From NCBI RefSeq assembly GCF_004345265.1, contig NZ_SLUM01000018.1, positions 1 to 64,000 on the forward strand: DNA of 64,000 nt, in the 5' to 3' direction. The position numbers were made by a program, and so were the translations under genes. The stretch comes from Allofournierella massiliensis (GTDB lineage Bacteria > Bacillota > Clostridia > Oscillospirales > Ruminococcaceae). Numbering within the stretch: the first letter of the stretch is position 1; each line of letters starts with the position of its first letter. Positions 57,940 through 64,000 of the stretch are shown piece after piece. The notes below the pieces were generated by a model. That model was not told the DNA's origin. It was given only the letters and a program-made list of their open reading frames with translations, and ran no database searches.

Positions 57940-58809
57940 TCATTTTTTGCGATAGAAATCGATCAGAGCCTGGGTGCCCTCGTTCTCGCCGCCCGCCGCG
58001 GCGAACTCCTCATACAGATGGAGCACACTGTCCAGCATTTCCAGCTCCACGCCCCGCTGGGCGGCTTCCTCCCGGATGATCTTCATGTCCTTGATGAAGT
58101 GCTTCACAAAGAAGCCGGGGGCGAAGTCGCCGGCCAGCGCACGAGGGGCCATGTTGGCAATCTGCCAGCTGCCCGCTGCGCCGCCGCCGATGGCCGCCAG
58201 CATCTTGTGGGGGTCCAGCCCGGCCTTCTCGGCATAGAGGATGGCCTCGGTGTACGCTGCCGTTGCGCCGGCCACCGCAATCTGGTTGGCCGCCTTGGTG
58301 TGCTGACCGTAGCCCGCGGGGCCCATCAGCAGCACACTCTTGCCCATGCACTCAAACAGGGGCAGAGTTTTTTCAAAAGCTTCCTCGTCGCCGCCCACCA
58401 TGATGGACAGGGTGGCTTCCCGGGCGCCTTTGTCGCCGCCGGAGACCGGGGCATCCATCACGGCGATGCCCTTCTCCTTGCCCAGCGCATACAGCTTCTG
58501 GGCGAGCGTGGGGCTGGAGGTGGTCATATCCACCACCACCGCGCCGGCAGGGGCGTTCTCCAGAATGCCCTCGGGGCCGCAGAACACCTGCTCCACGTCT
58601 GCCGGGTAGCCCACCATCACGAACACGAATTCCGCGTCGGCAACCGCCTCGCGGATGGTGGCGCAGGGGGTAAAGCCGAATTCCTCGGCCTGCTGGCACA
58701 CCGCCTCATAGCGGCGGCTGTAAGCCTTCACCGAATGCCCGGCCTTTACCAGATGGCCTGCCTGCTGACGGCCCATTACGCCGGTGCCGATCCATGCGAT
58801 CTTGCTCAT
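57940..58809 (-). CDS. 3-hydroxyisobutyrate dehydrogenase-family NAD(P)-dependent reductase
   Basis: This beta-hydroxyacid dehydrogenase has 289 residues. The Rossmann motif is WIGTGVMGRQQAGHL, the substrate motif DAPVSGGDKGA, and the catalytic Lys motif GYGQHTKAANQ; the terminal block is DMKIIREEA. The family includes 3-hydroxyisobutyrate dehydrogenase, tartronate semialdehyde reductase and succinic semialdehyde reductases; the substrate here is not determined. The ATG at 58809 follows GGAG by 10 bases. The open frame extends 29 codons further into the short repeat copy but without a ribosome site. Confidence 0.88.
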   Translation of the reverse strand: MSKIAWIGTGVMGRQQAGHLVKAGHSVKAYSRRYEAVCQQAEEFGFTPCATIREAVADAEFVFVMVGYPADVEQVFCGPEGILENAPAGAVVVDMTTSSPTLAQKLYALGKEKGIAVMDAPVSGGDKGAREATLSIMVGGDEEAFEKTLPLFECMGKSVLLMGPAGYGQHTKAANQIAVAGATAAYTEAILYAEKAGLDPHKMLAAIGGGAAGSWQIANMAPRALAGDFAPGFFVKHFIKDMKIIREEAAQRGVELEMLDSVLHLYEEFAAAGGENEGTQALIDFYRKK

Positions 58810-58881
58810 AACAACACATCTCCACTTTCTTTTAAAATTCACCACCCCTGTCCCTTGTGGGAAGGGGTGGAAAAAATAGAG

Positions 58882-58944
58882 GGCAATGCCGCACAATTTT
58901 GGCGTGATACAGCCTTGAGCCTTTCGCCGTGAATTGTGCGGGGG
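58882..58944 (+). repeat. internally deleted copy (D) of the 172-bp repeat
   Basis: About 63 bases keep both ends (GGCAATGCCGCACAATT and GAATTGTGCGG) and the right-hand internal block TTTTGGCGTGATAC seen in copy C. About 110 internal bases are missing. It lies between the MATE and reductase genes, both on the minus strand. Confidence 0.7.
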
Positions 58945-58953
58945 CGGCTGTGC

Positions 58954-60327
58954 TCAGGCGGCCTCCCGGGTGACCACCCGGATCCACTTGCCGCTGCGCA
59001 GCCGGATCAGGCCCGCGATGCTCTTCACAATGTTGTCGCACCGCAGGAAGAAGAACACCACCGGGGCGCTCCAGTGCAGCACAAAGCCGGTGAGCAGGCC
59101 CAGGGGGATGGCCAGGCACCACTGAAGGCCGCTGTCCAGAATCAGGTTGGTGCGCACGTCGCCGCCGCCGCGCAGCACGCCCACAATCATCACGCAGCCC
59201 ACCGCCTGGAAGGGCTGCATCAGGGCCAGAATGGTCATCATGGCAAAGGCGGTTTCGTGGGCCAGCTGGCTCACGTTGTAAAGGCTGAGAATGTAGGGCC
59301 GGCCCACCAGCAGCAGGGTCATGCAGATAAGGCTCAGGCACAGACCCACCAGCACCGAGCTGTTGGCGGCGCGCTTTGCGTCCTGAATGCGCCCTTCTCC
59401 GATGGTCTTGCCCACCACCACCGCGCTGGCGGCGGACATGCCGAAGGTGAACACGCTCACCAGCTGGTTGAACACGTTCACGATGCTCATGGCGCTGGTG
59501 TAGCTGGCGCCCATGTGGCCGATGGTCAGGTTTACCACCGAAAGCCCCACGCCCCACAGCAGCTCGTTGCTCACCACCGGCACGCTGTTGCGCACGTAAT
59601 CCCAGCCCAGGCCGCTTTTCAGCTGCAGCAGCCAGCGGGGGGTGAAGCAGACCCGCTTTTCAATGAAGCACATGTACACCAGCGTGGCGCACAGCTCGAA
59701 CAGGCGGGCCATCACGGTGCCGAAGGCCGCGCCCCGCACGCCCCAGGCCGGTGCGCCCAGCTTGCCGAAGATGAAGCAGTAGTTGAAAAACACGTTGATA
59801 AAGAAGCTGCAGCCGTATACCACCATGCTGATGCGCACCTGCTCCACCGCCCGCAGGCACATGATGTAGCAGTTGGAAAAGCTGAACAGCACAAAGCTGA
59901 TGGAGAGCAGCTTCAGGTACTCCGCGCCGGATGCAATCACCGCCGGGTCATTGGTGTAAATGGCCAGCACCTGCCGGGGCAGAAAATGCCCCACCAGAGC
60001 GAACAGGCTGCTCACCACCAGCACCACCCGCAAGGTGAGCGCGAAGATCTGGCGGATGCGCAGCATGTCCCGCTTGCCCCAGTACTGGGCAATCAGCACC
60101 GCCGCGCCGCTGGCCAGGCCGAAGCCCACCACGTCCAGAATGGTGAACAGCTGGCCGCCCAGGTTGGCCGAGGCAATGGCCACGTCGCCCAGCTGGCCCA
60201 GCATGATGGTGTCCATCATGTTCACGCCCAGGCTGATCACGTTCTGCAGAGCGATGGGAATGGTGATGGCCAGCATTCGCTTGTAGAATGACCAGTCGGT
60301 ATAAAAATATTGTTTGAATCGCTGCAT
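58954..60327 (-). CDS. MATE-family efflux transporter
   Basis: The 457-residue membrane protein has twelve helices and the two-fold MATE repeat. Family motifs are IALQNVISLGVNMMDTIMLG in helix 1-2, GASYTSAMSIVNVFNQL, and MQPFQAVGCVMIVGVLRGGGD. MATE pumps export cationic drugs, metabolites or cofactors with a sodium or proton gradient. The ATG at 60327 follows AAGGA; the open frame extends further without a ribosome site. A TGTTATACT extended -10 on the minus strand (about 60396-60404) may be its promoter. It is divergent from an AraC regulator, which is a candidate controller. Confidence 0.92.
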   Translation of the reverse strand: MQRFKQYFYTDWSFYKRMLAITIPIALQNVISLGVNMMDTIMLGQLGDVAIASANLGGQLFTILDVVGFGLASGAAVLIAQYWGKRDMLRIRQIFALTLRVVLVVSSLFALVGHFLPRQVLAIYTNDPAVIASGAEYLKLLSISFVLFSFSNCYIMCLRAVEQVRISMVVYGCSFFINVFFNYCFIFGKLGAPAWGVRGAAFGTVMARLFELCATLVYMCFIEKRVCFTPRWLLQLKSGLGWDYVRNSVPVVSNELLWGVGLSVVNLTIGHMGASYTSAMSIVNVFNQLVSVFTFGMSAASAVVVGKTIGEGRIQDAKRAANSSVLVGLCLSLICMTLLLVGRPYILSLYNVSQLAHETAFAMMTILALMQPFQAVGCVMIVGVLRGGGDVRTNLILDSGLQWCLAIPLGLLTGFVLHWSAPVVFFFLRCDNIVKSIAGLIRLRSGKWIRVVTREAA

Positions 60328-60463
60328 TGGTCCTTCCTCTCTTTGTTTTTCCTCCGGAGCAGCCCGGTGGGGGCTGCCCGCATTTGCAGTATCAGTTTCA
60401 GTATAACATATCGGCGCAAACGCTGCCAGAGCGGGCTGTTTTTGGCGGAAAAAAAGAAAACAT

Positions 60464-60492
60464 TTGCACAATCGGTCGTTTTAGGATATACT
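60464..60492 (+). promoter_or_regulatory. promoter of the AraC-type gene
   Basis: TTGCAC (60464-60469), a 17-base spacer and TATACT (60487-60492). Confidence 0.75.
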
Positions 60493-60572
60493 ACAAACTA
60501 GAAGAAACCGGAATACGGGTGAACAAGCAGGGGCGAACCGCCCCTCTTCCACAGGAGAGGAGCTGCAAGCAG

Positions 60573-61475
60573 ATGGGCTATCAGGCACTGGAGCTGGAAA
60601 AGGTGCTGCGCATCGACCGCATTTATTCGGTACATTATTTTGAATATGGCCCGGACTATGCCTTCACCGGCGAAAGTCATGACTTTTGGGAATTTGTCTA
60701 TGCGGACAAGGGCGAAGTCTATGTGACCGCGGGCGAGGAGGAAAAGCTGCTGAAAAAGGGGCAGATGATCTTCCACGCACCCGGCGAATACCATAATATC
60801 CGGGCCACCGGCAAGGACGCGCCCAACATTGTGATTGTGTCCTTCGAATGTTCCAGCCCTGCCATGGAGTTTTTCAAGGGCCGGGTGCTCATGGCCAGCG
60901 ACACCGACCGGGTGCTCATGGCCCGCATTGTGGAGATGGCCGGTGCGGCCTTCTCCACCCCGCTGGACGACCCCCTGGCCCAGCATCTGACCCGCCGGGA
61001 AGATGCGGCCTTCGGCGCCGAGCAGGTGATCGGCCTTTCGCTGGAGACCATGCTGCTGGATATGGTACGCCGGGGCGACAGCCCGGTGGTGGCAAAGCCC
61101 ACCAGCCTGATCCGGGAGCGCAGCCAGAACGAGTTTTTGAGCCGGGTACAGCAGTATCTGGAAAATAACATCCAGCGCCGCCTGACCCTGAGCGACATCT
61201 GCCGCGACAATCTGGTGGGCCGCAGCTATCTGCAAAAGGTCTTCCGGGAAAAGACCGGCGGCGGCGCCATGGAGTACTTCGGCAATCTGAAGATCCAGAA
61301 GGCCAAGGAGATGATCCGGGAGGGCAGCCATAACTTCACCGAGATCGCGGCCCTGCTGGGGTACAATTCCATCCACTATTTTTCCCGCCATTTCAAAAAG
61401 GTTACCGGCATGACCCCCTCGGAGTATGCCAGCAGCGTGAAGGTTCTGGCCCGGCGTGGCCGGGGCGAGGAATAA
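60573..61475 (+). CDS. AraC-family regulator with cupin sensor domain
   Basis: The 300-residue protein has an N-terminal cupin ligand-binding domain (HDFWEFVYADKGEVYVTAGEE; FHAPGEYHNIRATG) and a C-terminal double helix-turn-helix (about residues 195-295: LTLSDICRDNLVGRSYLQKVFREKTG and FTEIAALLGYNSIHYFSRHFKKVTG). It probably senses a sugar or other small ligand. The ATG at 60573 follows AGGAG by 10 bases. A small membrane protein gene follows 25 bases downstream, and the MATE gene is divergent. Confidence 0.9.
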   Translation: MGYQALELEKVLRIDRIYSVHYFEYGPDYAFTGESHDFWEFVYADKGEVYVTAGEEEKLLKKGQMIFHAPGEYHNIRATGKDAPNIVIVSFECSSPAMEFFKGRVLMASDTDRVLMARIVEMAGAAFSTPLDDPLAQHLTRREDAAFGAEQVIGLSLETMLLDMVRRGDSPVVAKPTSLIRERSQNEFLSRVQQYLENNIQRRLTLSDICRDNLVGRSYLQKVFREKTGGGAMEYFGNLKIQKAKEMIREGSHNFTEIAALLGYNSIHYFSRHFKKVTGMTPSEYASSVKVLARRGRGEE

Positions 61476-61499
61476 GGCAGAAGGAGAGAAGGGCAAAGC

Positions 61500-62024
61500 A
61501 TGAGCGCATTTTTCTTTCAGATGCTGCTTCCGGTGCTGCTGGGAGTGCTGGTGGTTGTGATGCTGGGGCTGGCGATTTATTCCACTGTGCGTGCCCGCCG
61601 AAGGGATCGGCAGGCCATTGAACGGCGCAGGGAAGAGCAGCGCCGCCAGCGGCTGAACCCGGGCCTGCCGGAGGAGCAGCGCCCCGGCCGCAAAAACGAC
61701 ACCGGCCTGTGGCAGCTGACCGTGGAGGGCGAGCCAGCCCGCCAGCCGGATGCCGCCGCTTTGAGCCGTGCGGTGGAAGCGGTGGGCGTGAGCGCGGGTT
61801 ATCTGGTGCTGACCCCGCCCGAACCCCTTGCAGGCTGCCGCTCCATGCACTGTACCACCGACCCGGACGGCGGGCTGGCGGTGCAGGTGGTGATGGAGCA
61901 GCCCGGCGGGCCGGCCATCACCCGGGAGCTGGGCGGCGTAAGCCGGCCCCGGGCCGCAGAGATTCTGGCCGGCTTCTGGGCCGGTCATCTGCCGGACGGG
62001 CTGGACAGCTGGCGAAGCTTTTAA
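61500..62024 (+). CDS. unknown protein with one N-terminal membrane helix
   Basis: No family is recognised. The 174 residues contain one long hydrophobic helix (about 8-30), a strongly basic, Arg/Gln/Glu-rich segment (about 31-62), and a small soluble domain with two Cys (AGCRSMHCTTD). AAGGG precedes the ATG by 7 bases. It is probably co-transcribed with the AraC-type gene and is closed by a hairpin terminator. Confidence 0.6.
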   Translation: MSAFFFQMLLPVLLGVLVVVMLGLAIYSTVRARRRDRQAIERRREEQRRQRLNPGLPEEQRPGRKNDTGLWQLTVEGEPARQPDAAALSRAVEAVGVSAGYLVLTPPEPLAGCRSMHCTTDPDGGLAVQVVMEQPGGPAITRELGGVSRPRAAEILAGFWAGHLPDGLDSWRSF

Positions 62025-62033
62025 CAGAACACA

Positions 62034-62073
62034 ACAAAAAACAGCGAGTGGAGAATTCCGCCCGCTGTTTTTA
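62034..62073 (+). terminator. terminator after the small membrane protein gene
   Basis: AAAAACAGCG pairs with CGCTGTTTTT over a 16-base partly paired loop, followed by ATTTTTA. Confidence 0.75.
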
Positions 62074-62094
62074 TTTTTAGCACGACAATAAAAA

Positions 62095-62119
62095 ACTCCC
62101 CGGTTTTTCACCGGGGAGT
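62095..62119 (-). terminator. nagB terminator
   Basis: A 9-bp stem (62095-62103 with 62111-62119) followed on the minus strand by a T-run (complement of 62089-62095). Confidence 0.88.
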
Positions 62120-62144
62120 AATTGTTTTGTGGAAAACGAAACGC

Positions 62145-62882
62145 TTAGCCCTTGTAGCCAACCGCGTCAGCCAGCTCCTGATCAATCACGACAACCACGT
62201 TCTCGTGCATCTTCAGCATGCTGCTGGGGTTCTGGGTGGTGATCACGTTGTCCATAACCAGGCCCTTGATGGCGTCGGTCTTGGCCAGGCCGGTGGCGAT
62301 CAGAACCACGCACTTGGCGGCCATGATGTCGCCCATGCCCATGGTGATGGCGGTGGTGGGAACGTCCTCCTTCTTCTCGAAGAAGCGGGCGTTGGCGTTG
62401 ATGGTGCTCTCGGTCAGCTTCTCGATGTGAGCAACGCTGATCAGATGGTCGCTGGCCTCGTTGAAGGCGATATGACCGTTGTTGCCGATGCCCAACAGCT
62501 GCAGGTCGGCAACGCCGCCCTCACGAACCTTGGCTTCCAGCTCGGCAGCGTTGGCTTCCGCGTCACCCATGCCCTTGGCAACGTAGGTGTTGGCCTTGTC
62601 GATGTTGATGTGATCGAACAGGTTGGTGTTCATGAAGTAGCGGTAGCTCTGGTCGTGGGTCTCGGGGATGCCGCAGTACTCATCCAGGTTCACGGTATGT
62701 ACCTGAGAGAAGTCCACCTTGCCGGCTTTGTTGGCCTCGATCAGCTTCTTGTACATGGGTACGGGGGTGCCGCCGGTGGCCAGGCCCAGCTTGCAGTTGG
62801 GCTTCTCGTTCACCAGTTTGCAGATCATATCGGCCACATAGGCGCAGCTTTCATCGTAGCTTTTGGTAACAACAACTTTCAT
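62145..62882 (-). CDS. nagB: glucosamine-6-phosphate deaminase
   Basis: NagB converts glucosamine 6-phosphate to fructose 6-phosphate and ammonia, the last step of amino-sugar use. The 245 residues show LGLATGGTPVPMY, VNLDEYCGIP (catalytic Asp), LLGIGNNGHIAFNEA (active-site Asn/His/Glu region) and TMGMGDIMAAK. The length is that of the short Firmicute type, without the allosteric tail of E. coli NagB. Codon use suggests high expression. GGAG precedes the ATG by about 10 bases. An AraC-type gene lies upstream on the same strand, 228 bases away. Confidence 0.96.
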   Translation of the reverse strand: MKVVVTKSYDESCAYVADMICKLVNEKPNCKLGLATGGTPVPMYKKLIEANKAGKVDFSQVHTVNLDEYCGIPETHDQSYRYFMNTNLFDHINIDKANTYVAKGMGDAEANAAELEAKVREGGVADLQLLGIGNNGHIAFNEASDHLISVAHIEKLTESTINANARFFEKKEDVPTTAITMGMGDIMAAKCVVLIATGLAKTDAIKGLVMDNVITTQNPSSMLKMHENVVVVIDQELADAVGYKG

Positions 62883-63110
62883 TGTGATACACTCCGTTCT
62901 TTGTATTTTTCGGTGAAACTCGCAAAGCGGGGGCGCACCCTGCCTGCAAATCGCGGTCTTATCTTTATCATACAGCCTTCCGGAGGAAATTTATAGCCCA
63001 AAATATGCAGAAATTTTGCACAAAAAACAAAATCTTTTCTGAAATGGGGGTGGGATTTGTTAAAAGCATGGGCTGCGGAGATTTTCTCTTACTATATAAG
63101 GAGAAAAAGC

Positions 63111-63899
63111 TCACACATACAGCTCCCGTTCCTGGGGCAGCTCCGGAAGCTCCGGCACCCCGGCGGCGGCCGCCCGCCAGGCGGTGGGGCTCTGGCCGGT
63201 GGCCTTCTTGAATACCCGGCACAGATAGTTGGCCCCGGAAAAACCGCACAGACTGGCCACCACCTCCAGCGGATACTCCCGGTGACACAACAGCTGTTTG
63301 GCGGCCTCGATGCGCACCCCGGTCAGGTACTGGCCCGGCGGCACACCCACCGCCGCCTTGAACACCCGCACCAGATGGCTCTTGCTCACCCCGAGACTTT
63401 CGCTCAGCTCCTCCACGCCATACAGCCCGGCGTAGTGTTCCCGCATGGCGGCAATGGCCATGGTGACCAGCGGCGGGTAGCTGGGGGCGGCGGCATCCGC
63501 CCGGGCGCTCTCGCACAGCAGCTGGTAGCCGAGGGAGGAGGCCCGGCGGGGGGAAGGAGCGCTTACCAGCTGGGCCACCAGCTCGGCTGCGCCGGGGCAG
63601 GATGCACCTGCCGCGAACATGGGGCCTTCCAGACCGGCGGCAAAGGCGGCGGGGGCCTGCCCCACCAGACGCACCGCCGCCAGATGACAGGGCTCGGCGG
63701 GCACCAGCCGCAGGGGGGAGGCGCCCAGCAGCAGGCTGCCCGCCCCGGCAAGCTGGGGGGCTTCCTCGTCGGCCAGGGCACACTGCCCGCTGGACAATAC
63801 CCCCACCCACAGCCCTTCGCCCTCCAGCGACAGGGGGGTGGAGAACTGCAGGTCCCGCGGCTCGGCCAGCTCGCAGAAAGCAAGCGGATCAAAAATCAA
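63111..63899 (-). CDS. AraC-family regulator, small sensor domain
   Basis: The 262-residue protein has a C-terminal AraC DNA-binding domain (about 150-245: YGVEELSESLGVSKSHLVRVF, and YPLEVVASLCGFSGANYLCRVFKKATG). Its N-terminal half is Ala/Leu/Gly-rich and cupin-like but divergent. It starts at TTG 63899, 7 bases after a strong GAGGTGA. The nagB gene follows on the same strand, and a gene outside the window probably lies on the other side, with a palindrome between. Which one it controls is not known; a role in amino-sugar or glycoside use is a fair guess. Confidence 0.85.
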   Translation of the reverse strand: MIFDPLAFCELAEPRDLQFSTPLSLEGEGLWVGVLSSGQCALADEEAPQLAGAGSLLLGASPLRLVPAEPCHLAAVRLVGQAPAAFAAGLEGPMFAAGASCPGAAELVAQLVSAPSPRRASSLGYQLLCESARADAAAPSYPPLVTMAIAAMREHYAGLYGVEELSESLGVSKSHLVRVFKAAVGVPPGQYLTGVRIEAAKQLLCHREYPLEVVASLCGFSGANYLCRVFKKATGQSPTAWRAAAAGVPELPELPQERELYV

Positions 63900-63972
63900 T
63901 TTTACGTCACCTCATATCAATAAAGTGCTATTTAAATCCGGAAAAAGTCTGGTATTATTATATTAGCAACGA

Positions 63973-63992
63973 GATACGCGGTCAAGCGTATC
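63973..63992. promoter_or_regulatory. dyad operator near the right edge
   Basis: GATACGC (63973-63979) and GCGTATC (63986-63992) form a perfect 7-bp inverted repeat with a 6-base centre. It lies 74 bases upstream of the AraC-type gene, beside AT-rich TATTATTATATT (63953-63964), which could be a promoter for a rightward gene beyond the window. Confidence 0.5.
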
Positions 63993-64000
63993 AACAAAAG

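Noticed and set aside
1-64000. tRNA or rRNA genes, restriction-modification, toxin-antitoxin or defence islands
   Set aside because: None of the intergenic stretches shows a cloverleaf or rRNA-like sequence, and no protein carries defence-system signatures.

Overview
The window reads as chromosome of a GC-rich (roughly 60 percent, estimated by eye) Gram-positive anaerobe of the Clostridia, most like the gut Oscillospirales/Ruminococcaceae (Faecalibacterium, Gemmiger and Subdoligranulum relatives). The evidence is strong GGAGG-type ribosome binding sites, TTGACA/TATAAT promoters, many GTG and TTG starts, a Pol I without proofreading residues, DegV, YitT, YfhO, an HPr-like protein and an acyl-CoA dehydratase activase system. 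No rRNA, tRNA, CRISPR array or intact transposase was seen.

Layout. Bases 1-600 hold what looks like the end of an integrated element (recombinase tail) joined to an XRE regulator gene that has lost its 5' part. Bases 600-8300 carry, on the minus strand, an M20 peptidase, glnS, and a coupled GGDEF-EAL cyclic-di-GMP pair in which the GGDEF gene is frameshifted at a 5-bp repeat and the EAL protein lacks a catalytic Glu. Bases 8.5-15.6 kb carry YitT, a split activase/dehydratase pair, an exonuclease and PsiE. Bases 15.7-31.7 kb are mainly housekeeping: metallophosphoesterase, degV, tsaD-rimI-polA, dusB, yfbR, YfhO, tex, a ModE-like regulator, a TSUP transporter, asnA and a CorC/HlyC protein. Bases 32-42.4 kb hold a His-less HPr-like protein, a CotH-VTC-DUF4956 module, ackA facing tmcAL, a YoaK protein, and the run tsaE-tsaB-rpiB-upp plus a membrane protein.

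Bases 42.5-49.2 kb hold rodA and a selenium region. A cysteine desulfurase-LysR operon is divergent from yedE-yedF-(Se/S carrier)-selD, with a perfect 11-bp-arm palindrome between the promoters. This gene set matches the known orphan-SelD pathway that supplies selenium to molybdenum hydroxylases, and an XdhC-type maturation protein lies 9 kb away. Bases 49.2-64 kb hold a ROK-like sugar kinase, a membrane glycosyltransferase candidate, an L,D-transpeptidase lipoprotein, a TIGR00300 ornithine cyclodeaminase candidate, XdhC, a 3-hydroxyisobutyrate dehydrogenase-like reductase, a MATE pump, two AraC regulators and nagB.

An unnamed 172-bp repeat with about 17-bp terminal inverted repeats occurs in three full copies (32.5, 42.5 and 46.3 kb), one internally deleted copy (58.9 kb) and one possible end fragment (57.0 kb). 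All are intergenic. One copy lies inside the predicted leader of the yedE-selD operon. This repeat family, the LysR-controlled selenium locus and the contingency-like GGDEF gene are the most interesting parts of the window.
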